A stretch of 64,000 nt of DNA from Caenorhabditis remanei. Its lineage: Eukaryota > Nematoda > Chromadorea > Rhabditida > Rhabditidae. The notes beneath the pieces were generated by a model. That model was not told the DNA's origin, searched no databases, and saw nothing but the letters and a program-made list of their open reading frames with translations. Below are positions 1-12,300 of the stretch, one piece after another. The position numbers and the translations under genes are program-made. Numbering within the stretch: the first letter of the stretch is position 1; each line of letters opens with the position of its first letter. Where the stretch lies: the NCBI RefSeq assembly GCF_010183535.1, contig NC_071329.1, positions 9,982,001 to 10,046,000 of the forward strand, in the 5' to 3' direction.

Positions 1-674
1 ATGCACTCGTGTTTATTATGCTCCTACTATCGGAAAAGAACTAATGAATAAAGTAGAAAAACAATAATTCCTTCATTCATTGTTCCCCCATATATAGATG
101 AAAATGATTTTCTGTCTTGTTTTAAAACTTTCCCAATTTATATGTATGTGTTAAAAAATTGTTAATATAAATCTACGATAAATATGATTTTTCCACGTTT
201 CTTAAAAATTGAAAGCTTTCATCATTCAATTTATTTCAATTGAGAAAAACTTGGAGCTATCAGGAGAACCGATCACGTACCCGTCACTTCAAATTTTTTG
301 ATGTCTGAAGACCATAACACCCACGTCTTCTTCTATGACTTACTCGCTCTATTTACTCTAAATCCTCCAGTCTAACCAACGACGAAAACTTTTTTCGAAT
401 TCATAAGAATTCGTTTTTTGACAACAGTAATTACCCTCCTCCTCCTTCTTCTCTTATTTCATCCACCTACTCACTTCTGTTTATCGGTGCTTCTTCTTCT
501 TTCTCTCCGTTCGACTAACCTGTAATTATGTGGGCGTGACTACGTCAGACCGAATGAAAGTTTCCGTTTCTTTCTTCTTTCCTGCCCACTTCTTCTCTTT
601 TTGTCATTCATTTTTCAAATATCACCTTCTTGCTGATCATTTTCTATTTATTCCTTTGTTTCGAAACTCTGGAC
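1..674. other. 5' flank of trx-1, no gene seen
   Basis: AT-rich sequence with pyrimidine-rich stretches (about 430-515). I see no open frame with coding character and no RNA gene. It presumably holds the trx-1 promoter. No TTTCAG trans-splice acceptor is evident immediately before the trx-1 start codon. Confidence 0.5.
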
Positions 675-1204
675 ATGTCTCTCGCCAAGGAACCAATTCT
701 CGAACTCACCGACTTGGTACGTTTCAACTATACTCGCATTCCATTATAATCTTTCCACCTTTTTTTCAGTCTGAATTCGAGCATCTGATTCGTCAGCATC
801 CAGAGAAAACTATCATTCTCGATTTCTTCGCCACGTGGTGCGGTCCATGCAAAGCAATCGCTCCATTGTACAAGGAGCTCGCGACGGAATACAAAGGAGT
901 CATCTTCTGCAAAGTCGATGTCGATGAAGCGGTTAGTTTTATTGATTCATCTGATTTTCAGTTATTGGGTAGAACACTTCCGAATGAATTAATACTTTCA
1001 ATTTCAGGAGGATCTTTGCGCAAAGTACGACGTCAAAATGATGCCAACATTCATCTTCACCAAAAACGGAGAGACCGTGGTTCGTAATTTCTATACTATG
1101 TTAACTCTCAAAGACAATTTTCCCAATTTCAGGAGACTCTTGAAGGTGGTGTCGAGGAGGAACTCCGCAGAAAAGTGCGCGAGCACTCTACCCCTGCTCA
1201 GTGA
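675..1204 (+). CDS. trx-1: Thioredoxin TRX-1 (cytosolic dithiol-disulfide oxidoreductase)
   Basis: Four exons (675-716, 770-931, 1008-1079, 1133-1204) sum to 348 nt and encode 115 residues, the usual length of a small cytosolic thioredoxin. The active site WCGPCK lies near residues 37-42, preceded by the typical beta strand IILDFFATW. The cis-proline region MMPTFIFTKNG is intact near residue 78. Thioredoxins reduce protein disulfides using electrons from thioredoxin reductase. There is no signal peptide. The start at 675 gives MSLAKEP; longer upstream frames only read through intron-like sequence. The donor after exon 3 is a weak GTTCGT. An AATAAA lies at 1362-1367. The gene converges on cpna-2. 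In C. elegans trx-1 (B0228.5) is next to cpna-2 (B0228.4), which supports the name; there it is reported in ASJ neurons and linked to lifespan (known from C. elegans, not seen here). Confidence 0.93.
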
Positions 1205-1592
1205 TCTCCGACCATCTGCTCTTCTTCCAAATCTGGTCATTGAACTCTTCGCTTCTCTACAATTAACCCCCCGCCTAATGATCTCATCTCAACGTTCGAC
1301 AAATGTTTATTCATAATAATTATATATCTTAAATGCTTTGATTTAAATGTATTCAATTCCAAATAAACGTAATTTAAAAAAAGGATGAAAAGTCGCGAAA
1401 GAATTGGGGGAGGTTGGGGGTGAATAAGAGCAACAATTATTGCATTTTGTTGTTTTCTTTTTGGAAAAAATCTAAAATTTCGCTAATAAAGAACAGGTCA
1501 AATGTAACAATGTACAAGCAGCACTAATCATCACATTTAAAAATTGAAAAAAAAATAAACAAAAAAAGAACTAGATAACAAAAAGTAACGAT

Positions 1593-3305
1593 TTAGCTAC
1601 GACGACTGTGTTTCAAAAGTCCCAATTCTTTGATAGCTTTGTATTGATCCGGAATTTCCATGAGTGCATTCAAAGCGAATGAAGCATCGGCGTTTGGAGC
1701 GTTGAACATTACCTGGGAATAAGTTTAGATATGATGTACTCTCTTTTTTTGAATGCTCACCTTGTGGAAATCGACGAAATGGAAATTGTCGAAGAGTCGC
1801 TTTGGAATGTTGTCATCGAATCGTCCCATCATGTTCCATGGACCGTCTCCAACACCAACCCTGAACAGTGGAAAGTTATGATACTTCATCATTAATCATT
1901 TGAATTTCTAACATAATAATACTCAATGGATAGTGGGAAGCGGCGGCAATAGCCTTCTGATTGATCTTTTCGTTGGTGACCTGTCCGTCAGCAACAATGA
2001 CCAAAATGTGATAAGAGTGTTTCTCTTTGCAGATTTCAATCGCTCGATCTGAAATCCAGACAAATTAAACCTCATTAACTTTAGTGGTTAGGTTACCAAT
2101 CAGTGGCACAAAGTTGGTTGGTCCGCTCATTTCGATGGATGGTGTGACTTCGTTGTAGACTCTGAGTACTTCTGAAACAAAAAAAATCGTTAGATCTCTG
2201 GAAAATTGTATTTCAACCTTCGAATCCATTGCAATCCTTATCAAGATCGTATCTGTCCGCAATATTGAAAATTCCTTGATCAGTGAACTCCTCATCTCCG
2301 AATCCGTATGCAGGGATTTGTCCATCAGCATCGAATGAGGAAAGAGTTTTTCCGACAATTTGGATAACCTGAAACGTCATCTGTTGTCTGATTACTTTCT
2401 TATTTTTGTAATACCTGTTGATATGGGTTCATTTCAGCTGGATCAATTGTGTGAAGTGGTCTCTTATCGAATGTTCTTTCTCCTTGATAGAAGTTGGATT
2501 TGGTGTAATCAATTCCGAAAATAAGGTTGGAATATTCCAGACCAGCCTGAATTAAGTTGTATCAAAATTAATAAGAAACCCCTATTTGAAAATGAGAAAA
2601 TAGTGAAAATGTGTAGAGAGTTGGTCCGAAATAATGCAGGAGAGACATGCTAAGTGAAATAACTAGATGCACAGAGAAAGTGAAAAGGGAAAATGTTCGT
2701 GAGAAGAGTAGTGGATATCAAACTTGCCGTTGAAAAATCGCCGATGTAGGTCTGAATTTGGTGTTTGGGTATTATTTCTATTATCTAGTCTATGGTGATT
2801 CACACTTCACTCTATTATTATTAATGATTACTTTCGGTTGTTTTTATTAATGCTTTATATTGTGTTTATACGAATCGAAAATGTGTTGATAACTCACATG
2901 CTTGATAGCCTTAACGATATCATCGAGAGTTTTGAAGTGAGGAATATTGTGAGGACTTCCGATTGCAAGAGCTTGAAGAAGGGAGTTCCGCCGAACAGGT
3001 TTGCTGGAAATTCGGAAATTACTACCAGAATAAATATCAAAACATACAAAGCAGGAGCGGCATTCTGACGAAGATCTCTGCCACGTCTTTCTCTTTCCTT
3101 CTTCATTGGCTTCTTGATGATTGATGGCTTTTGGAAGGCTGGTTCCACCTGAAATAAACAGATTGGAGACTTGTTTCATGACGGAGCTTCAGAAAAAAAG
3201 CGTTCAAAACTCAAGAAATGCATTACCTCCATGGAAGTATCCAATCCAAGACTCTTATCGATGGCTTCCATGGTCTTTTCTTGAACTTCAGCGGCGAAAC
3301 TGACT
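1593..3305 (-). other. cpna-2: Copine domain exons of the giant protein
   Basis: Nine small exons encode the last 333 residues. Recognisable copine-family signatures occur in order: [16 protein letters not shown] (first strand of the von Willebrand A-like fold, with a D-x-T-x-S metal-site motif), INPYQ-type sequence as [50 protein letters not shown] and [12 protein letters not shown]. The protein ends HSRRS at 1593. No C2 domain is seen in this gene, so it is an atypical copine with only the A-like domain. Exon lengths are 79, 101, 106, 132, 151, 75, 136, 100 and 120 nt, all phase-compatible. Confidence 0.88.
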
Positions 3306-6300
3306 CTGAAACAATAGAAAATATCTAATCTGAACTTTCTCCCATTTCTATATCCTACCTCTTCTCTTCCTTTCTACGTTCTTCTCCTTTCTCTCTCATC
3401 TTGACTTCAGACGCCTGCTCGGTCTCAATGACAGTCGTCTTCTTCTCAAGCTGCTCGTCGACACGAATAATTGTTTCCTCGAGAACTTCTGTATACAATA
3501 CAAATGGTTCATCTTCATGCCTACGAGCAACATTGTGCACACTGCCCTCCACCATGACCTCCACCATGCGGGCCTCAAGTTCCAGTACTTGTGTCTCAAT
3601 ATGCTCTTCACCGACAGCTCGGAAACCGAACGCGCCGTGAACAAATTGATGGTCTTCAGAGATAAATAGAGTGCGGAATTCAGTGGGTTGCTTGCAGTAG
3701 TCGTATGCCAGGTTAAATACAGTTTCTTCGGATGCAGTGGAACGCATTCCGGTACCTTCAATTTCGTTGTTAGATGCATGCAGACCCATTGCTAATAAAT
3801 CTCGGTAAGTGACTCCAAAGTGAAGATCAGCATCCAAAGTGATCGATTCCTCTTTTGCCGCACGGAATCCATAAGCTCCTTGTATGAGAAGTTTGTCTTC
3901 GGTAACACAGACAGTTGTGAATTCGGTTGGTTGTTTGCAATAATCGTAACCCAGATTGAAGATTGTCTCTTCTGATGCACCAGAGTGCATTCCAGTACCT
4001 TCTCCCTGGTTCGCTTCGTCTTTCGTAATTTGTCGGTGTTCTTTGTAACCGACTCCAAAATGTAAATCAGCATCCAAAGTGATAGAAATATCTTCAGCTG
4101 CTTTTGAAGTGAAAGATTCATTTTGTCCCGTTTCAGAAGTATTGAACACCTTTTCAATCTCTTCTTCATGATCTTTTCTTCGGAAACTTGTTGTATTCCA
4201 GACAGCAAATTCTTCTGCAGCAGTTGAATTGAATTTGATAGAATCTAACATTGGGGTTGGGAATAGTTTCTCAGTGGCTTCTTCTTGTGGTTGTCTTGTC
4301 AGGAATGCACTGACACTGTCTGGTGATTCCTCTCCAGATGCGAAACAAGAGAATGTTGCCGAGCCTCCATTTCGAGCAACATTCTTAATTTCTTCTGTTT
4401 CATCCACTTTGTCACTGCTTCGAAGAGTGTAATGAATACCAACTGCCATATCAGACGCTTCTGTACTTCTGAAGATAACGTGAGGTTCGATGTTTTTAGC
4501 CACTTTTGTCACGGATATTTCTTCGGAAGAACTCTTATTACACTTCATTGTCTCATCAAAGTTAACAGATGTCTCTTGACTGGCTCCGATTGATAAGTTG
4601 GTTTTATCTTGATTTCCAATTTGTCGGATGATTTGAGTAGATTGGAATTCTGAATCTCTGGCCAAGTTCGCATCAATATCAGCAAACTTTTCATCAGCAA
4701 ATCCAGCACGTAGAAGTGTTGAACCTCCAGAAGCAGGAATTTGAACAATCTTTTCAGTATCTTGATGCTCTTCTTCTCGGCGAAGTTGAACATTGTTCGT
4801 TTCAGTGAGTTCAGTTGTTTCTGTGACTCTTGAATAAGCTGGTTCTCCTTTGTTAGCTGCTGTCAGTGTGATATTTGTTGTCTCATATTGATTGGCTCTT
4901 GATAGATTTGCACTGACACCTGCAGCTGATTCTTCCGTTGCAGACACAAATATTTCAACTGGTTTTTCTTCGTTTCGGATTATCGTCTTCCTTTCAGTTT
5001 CCAGCTCTCTGTCTGATTTCTTCTCCAAGTCTTTATCAAGCCGAACTTCGTTTGCTGTACTCGCTTTCGTCTCCAACTTGAAAATTCCGCCATCTCTCGG
5101 CCACGGCTTGGTCTCTGAAATGTGCTCATGGTGCTCATCACGCTGATAGTGCACATTGTTGGTCTCCTGCACCGAGCTGCTTTCACGCAAAACTAGACTA
5201 GTCGGATGACCAAGATTTGAAGACACACGCACAAGTTTACAACTTTCAGATTTGGATCCAGCAGAAAGAGAAGCGGCGGCTGAAGTTGAGGCTTCCTTCG
5301 TACATGAACAACGGAAGAATTGTGGTTGTTCGGTGTTCTTATCGACAATAACAACAACAGCATCGAGTTCAGACTCTCCTGGAGCAGTGAAGTTCTTATC
5401 CAGAGAAACTGAATGAGACTTCGAAGCATTTGAATCAAAAACGACAGGTTCGGCCAAGAATGGAGTGGTTTTAGTTGTTGCAACCTCCAATTTTTCTTCT
5501 TTTCTGCTCAATTGTGTAGCCACATTCTCTATCTTTGATGTTGTTTCCCGAGCGTTGAAATATGTTGGAATTCCAAGATTTGCTCCCTGTCGAATGATCT
5601 CTACTTGATGATATGGAGATGGTCGATTCAAAGTGACTACTTGATTATGTTGCATTTCAGAAGAAGCTCTCGTAGTCCATGATACTGGTTGAGATGTGTT
5701 GCCAATCACGAACAACTTTTCAGCGTGAGCTTCTGCCAATCGTTCTTTCTCTAAATGCTGAACAGCATCCATTGATCGGTCAGTTGCATGTTTCGTTTCG
5801 AAAGTCTGTCCACTTCCTTGTCTCGCTTCAAACAAAGTCTTTGCAACGATCTTCTCTTCTTGTTCGCGGGAATAGAAACAGTTCGTTGTGTGATATTCTT
5901 CTCCAGCTTCTCGGAACGTGAATTGCTCATTTTCTTTGTTGGAATCAGTGATGATCTTAGAGATTGCGAAATGATCATTTGGACGGTTCCAGTGCTCTGT
6001 GACAGTATGTCCGATGGATTCAGAAGCATTACAATTCAATACAGCTGGAATGATAGTCTGAGCAGTGATAAATGTCTTTTCAGTCGACAAATGACTTGGT
6101 CTTGGACAAATCAAAGCAGTTGAAATACTCGATGAACTTTGTTCAGAAGCATTTGTTGAAAGTTCATAACATCCACCCAAACGACGGTCTTTGATAAGTA
6201 GATCAGCCTTATCGAAATCATCGTTTCTTCTGAATTGTTCACTGATAGTCTCTCGCGTTTCTGTTACTTCAATCATCTTCTTCTCCACATTGATTCCTTT

Positions 6301-9300
6301 GTTGGAGTTTCGAAGGACCTTTTTCACAGTTTCCTTTTCTCCAAGTCGACTCATATCCTGAGAAATAGATGCAACAATTGAAGATGTTTGAATCGTATTG
6401 AATGAAGTTGGTTCTCCTTGATTTCCAACAATAAACTTCTTGTCAATGACGTCATCTTTGATTCCACGGCTTCTGATTTCCTGATCGAGAACTTCCTTCT
6501 CGTCGCCACTTGCCTTGCATCGTTGTTCGAACTTTCCACCGTTTCTCGCAATGTACCATGTCTCATCTAAATCGAAAATGTCGTCGGGTCTACGGTAGAT
6601 CGGGTGCAAGTTTTCAACACACTCTTCACACTCCAACACGCGCCACGTCACAGGTTGTTCAACGTTCTTGTCAACAATGAGCAATTCAGTGGATAGCCAT
6701 TCTGTCGGTTTCGACAGTTGAACTGAGATATTTTGAAGATCTTGCGATGCTCCAGTGGTGCTTAGCATTTGGTGAGGTGCAGAATTCGAAAGCGTGATTT
6801 GGTGCAAAGTGTCGTAATGAGTGATAAGCGATTTCGATATATCGCGGTGCAAAGTGATTTCGTTATCTTCGGCTGCGTCAGTGGACAATTTATAGTGTCC
6901 TCCTTGACGAACCAAATCAATCGTTCGTTCGATTTTCTCATTTTCAGCATCTACTTCGAATGCAATAAATATTGTTTGCTTCTCCTCGCGGGATTCAATG
7001 AATCGGAATTTCAGACTTGCTCCACGATTTTTGTCTTTGACGATGTGTTCGGTACGGAAATATTCGTTTTCTCGATTGAGAACAGTTGAAAGTGTTATCT
7101 TCACAGTGGTTGGTTCGAAAGTGTTCAAAGAAGTTCCTTCGATTTTGTTAAAGTCGATGACAGTCTTCTCCAAGTCACTGAACTCAGATGGACGATTGAA
7201 TTCTGGATTTCTTGTTGCTTCAACCAACTCTGCAGCCATGCATGACAAAGTTTTTGGTTCCATTCCATTAGAAATTATAATCGTCTTAATAAGAGATTCA
7301 AAGTCATCTTTCTTGTTCATATTGTAGAACATCTTCACATAGAAATCAAGACATTCATGAAGGCGAATAGTGAATGGAGCAGCATTATTTGCACATGTTT
7401 TTGTAACTCCAATCTTCACATTATCCTCTGGAATTTCATAATTGAAGTTAGCATTGACCGATTCTGTAGTTGTTTCGAGAACACGGATTTCTTCTTTTGC
7501 AATAACTTTTTGAACCATTTTTCCTTTGACTTTCTCGACATCTTGAGTTCTTGAAAGTGAAGAACTGATAGCTTTGTATTCATCTCCAGCAGCTTTCGTA
7601 GTTAAGTCATAGCTACCTCCAGACGCCTTGTCCTTGATTTTAATGGAAGTGATCAAGTTCTCCTCTGGAACATTGTAAGCGATTCCAACACCAACGATTT
7701 CTTCCGTTGATTCTTTTGTTCTCATGTATGTTGGTTCTCCAATATTCGAAATGATAATTAGTCTATCAGCAACTTCGAACTGATCTGGAATCGACCATGC
7801 TTCATGAACTTCTTTCGTTTCTTCTTTGGATGCCAATGTTGTTAGTTGAAGAGAAGTGACACGTGGAATATTGATGACGATATCTTTGTCTTCAAAGTGA
7901 GTCTGTTTGCAATTGATTTGTCCGTAAAACAAGCATTCATCAAATTCAAATTCTTCTGCATCCAACTTGACTTTGTCTCCAAGTCTTGGGATATTCCATG
8001 TCTTCTCACAGAACTCATTCGGCTGATTTCCTCCGATCAATTCCACTTTCAGTTTCACTTTTTCATCTCCAGATTCTTCCAACTTCTTCTTGATATTTTC
8101 TCCTTTCCTTGCTCCAATAATTGTTTGATTCGTTTCCTCTCTCACTGCAGCTTTCTCCAATTGATGTGTACTCCAAACGACGTCACTTTCAATGTCTCCT
8201 GCTGATATAAACAATGGTTGTGCTGCAATTCGAACAACATCTCTAAGCACGGTCTCTTGTGCCAATGTCGGTTTCGATAGACTGTATCTATGCAAATTAA
8301 TGACGGCGTTGAAACGCACGTCGCCACTCTCTATCACTCTCCAAATCTCACGAAGTACACGTTTATCGGTCAACACTTTGCTCACAGAATATGATGATGG
8401 TATCTCAAATTTCCTAGAGAGAGCAGTATCCAAAGAGCAGATTGAAACTGAGAAGTTTCTCTCGCAAATCTCCTTATTTTGAATGTTAATCAAATGAATC
8501 ACTAATCCTTTTTCTTCTGGCATTTCCAAAAACTGATTGATTCTTTCAACTTCTTCACTTGATTCAATTGTTTGCAACGATGATTTGACACGAAGTAGAT
8601 CAACAAGTTGAGTGCTTGCATCCAAATCTGTCTCGATTCCTTCCCACAGAGAAAGAATTTCAATTCCATCAGAACCAACTTCTTTCAATTTTTGACTGGA
8701 TCTCTCAACTGGAATTGCCTTTTTCCTGGCAGCTGTGGATGCAGATACTGCAATATCTCTTGCATAATCAGCAACAGTACTTGCGGTATATTCAGAAGCA
8801 TGACTTGTTGTAAATGTCATCGAATCACTTCGAGCTACAGTACTTTGGAATTCGGCCCCAACTGAAGAACTTGGAATAGTCAGTTCAACATTTGCTTCAC
8901 TTATTTCATCTCCAGCACTCATCGTTGAAAAGATTTGACGGAAACTTGTGGCAACGGTAACAGTATGAGTTGAGGTCTCTTTCACCTTTGGTAGTGCTCT
9001 TCTCACCAAATAAATTCCTCCGCCAGTTTCTGATTTTCCGAATTCTCTTATTCTTCCTCCAACGGCTTGTTCTCTATTAATCTCATCAACAAGCTTTTCA
9101 ATTTCTTCCAAATCCATTCCAAGCTTGGTCACCAGCAGTTCATTTTCAACATTAGCACTGCTAAATTGTCCAACCGTCTTGTCAACATTCGATTGAGAAA
9201 TTGACTTTTGAATTCCGAAAGCAGATTCTGTTTTCTTGATCAATGTTTCGCTGTTCAAGTTGACTGTAGCTGAAGCTTTTGCTGAAAATGCCATTGAATC

Positions 9301-12300
9301 TTGAACACTCTGAGCGATTGTAACAGATTCTTCCAAATCATTCAAAAGAGTTTCCCATTCGGCACTTGTAGACAATAGATTCCATTGATTCTCTTGATAT
9401 TTCTTCTCAACTCGTTCTCTTGATTTATCACGAAGTCGAATCGATGCAACGTCTTCTCCAGTCTTTTTACATTGGAAAGCAGTTGTAGAATCCATGACCT
9501 CTTCTTGAATTGCATTCACATTGATTCGATGATTTTCAACGTTTGCAGTTCTCAAGTTCTTTCTGCTTTCTGCTTGAGAATCTGGTTTGGAGATTGAGTT
9601 ATCAGCCTGAATATCAACACTTGTCGAAGCTTTCATACTGAGAACTTCTGCCCATCTTCGAATCATTGGGAGAACTTCTTCAAAGTCTTCAACTTCAAAC
9701 TTCTTCTGAACAATTTTACCGAATAAAGTGCATACTTCTACACTTGCATCCCCATATTCATGGAATGTTCCAGACGTGACTTCATCTCTCAAAGATACAG
9801 AAGTGACAAACTCTGATTCATCGAAACTATCTTCACGCTTCAACATCTTCTCCGATTTTGTCATCTGAATCTGGAATCGACGTTCTTCGGATGCACGTGA
9901 CATTCCACGTTGCATGATGTTTTTCGATGCCATTCGGTTAGCTTCTCCTCGATCAATACTGATTTCACGATCAGTTCGATTAGTTTGGGGTGCTTTCAGA
10001 ATCATACTGGCCGAATCAGTTCTCGTCAATGGAACTATTTTTTTCTCTTCAAGATCAACAATTTCAGAAGTGTATTTGGACAAAGCATTTTCGTTTCGTG
10101 GCTCAGAAAGTCTTTTTCCATCGGCAATGCTTCTCTTGTCAACTTTTTTGACATCAATCGACTGTTCGCGATCATCTCTTTTTTCCAGGCTAACATCTTT
10201 TCCTGCCGAAGTCTCAATAGTTGCTTTCAGATCTTTAGAGTCTTTCTGTTCTGTCTTTGAAGTCAGCAACTTCACACTCTGATCACATTCCGGCAGACGT
10301 AAAATCTCACTATCCATTTCAGTTGTGAGTTCAGAGATAGCAGCAACATCAGAGAATTGAGAAGCCTTTCGAGTTTCTGAGAAACTGCGTCCAACTTCTT
10401 CCTTTTCTGGTTTTTTGGACACAAGTTTTCCAATTCCAAAAGTAGTTGATGCTTCTGATTCTCCAAATTCATGAACAGTTGATAGACTGTGTTCTTCAAG
10501 AATATCGGAAGCAACATAAGTAGCATCATCAGAAAATGCGTCTTGTCTCGTCATTTCCATGTCAGCTCTTGTCTCAGAAACACTCAAAGCTTCACTGATT
10601 CCGACTACGACGTGCTCTGCGATTTTCTCTTCGTCCTTTCCACCAGGTAATCGGACAGATAAGTCGAGTGTTGTTCCAGCAGTCGATTCTGTGACTTGTT
10701 TTGCATCTAGTGATTTCTGTTCAATTTCAGCAGACTTCCAGCAAATGAGAGCTTCACCATTGTTATCAATAACATCCCAATGAGTATGAATACCCTGGTT
10801 CTCAGTGATAAACTCCTGAGAACTGAATGATTCTTTCTCACATAGAATCTCTTGGAGCTTCTCAGTAATATGGTGTTCACTCTTGCTTCTCATCACAAGA
10901 TGTTCTGTCATTTGTTGAATTGCCACATGACTGACACTAGATGATTTCAGAAGTAGATTATCTCTTGTAGAATATTCAGAAGTGAGTGAATCTTCTCTCT
11001 TCTGAATATTCGCAGTCATCTGAGATTCAGCAGTTTCAATCGCTTTAGCATTTCTCTCAACACTCAAAGTTCTCTTCAGTTTTTGAGTGGTTTCAGTTTC
11101 TTCTCTTTGAGGTCTCGGCGCTTCAATTCTTCCCATTGCAGCTCCAGTCTGAACTTCAACATCTCCTTGTTGACGACCTCTGAATTCTTCAGCTCTCGTT
11201 TCGCTGACAGCTCTTACACCTGCAACTTCTTCACTCATAAACGATTTTGTCAAGTCACTTGTCCGTTCGGTGTGTTTCAAGACTTCACTTTGCGACGACT
11301 CTCTCACAATTCCTATGCTCAAAGAGCCCTCAGCAACTGACTCTTCAACTTTTCTGTCAAAGTTCACTAATACTTCTTGACTTGTCGGGGCTGTTACAGT
11401 ACGACTAGCTGATTCACGGGATGTACTACGATGTCTCAAAGTCTTTTGAGTTTCCTCATATTCATGACTAGAACGAATGAACACTCCACTCTCTTCTTCT
11501 TTAGTCTCTGCAAGTTTCAACATCTGGCTCTCCAAATTGGCAGTCTTCAGATTCAAATCACTCTTTTCATCTGACACTGCATCACGAGATTGTTTGGCTT
11601 CGAGGGTAACAACAGAATCTTTAGAAGCTTGAAGTGTCTTTCCAATTGTCTCCGTGGAAGCAACTTTCGTGAGTAGAGAAGAATCTGCTTCTGTTTCTCC
11701 GGTTCCAAAAATCTTCGATTCGACAGCAGCAACAGAATCTCCAGCAGCTAATTTGCTCAAACTAGCCTGAGTGATTGGTACAACCTTTTCAGTGAACTCA
11801 ATTTCGGCAAATTCTGGGTTTGGAGGAACCAAACATGAGGCTCCAAAGCCAACTCCAGTTTCTTTGTTGGAGAATTGATTGACTGTTCCGATAGCTGTTC
11901 CAGTGTTGGAGATGTTGATATTATGGCTGGTTGCTCCTGTCTGGTCAGATAATGTTAAAGTTGTATCTGCAGCTCCTTGAGCAATACCAAATTTGCTATC
12001 AGCTCCCATTTTGACTTTTTGAGTCATCACTCCTAAAGCGTCAGCTGATGGTGACTTCTGAAGACTTCCAGTCATCTCAATTGAATTTTCTCTCGCAGCT
12101 TTTGCTTTGATCGAAGCAGTATCAATTGGTGGTTTATGAGGAAGAATCATTGACGCACTCTGTCCCTTCGCCACTGTATTCCAGAGACCAACAAACTCTT
12201 CTTCCTTGGATTCATGGAATTGACCAACATTCGATTGCCGTCTCGATTCCGTCATACTCAACTCGGTCACATCTTCGGAAGGAGTCTTTGTGTATTCAAG

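Noticed and set aside
530..1087. 185-codon frame as the full thioredoxin
   Set aside because: It reads through the first intron and part of the 5' flank; the spliced model from 675 gives the family length of 115 with every motif in place.
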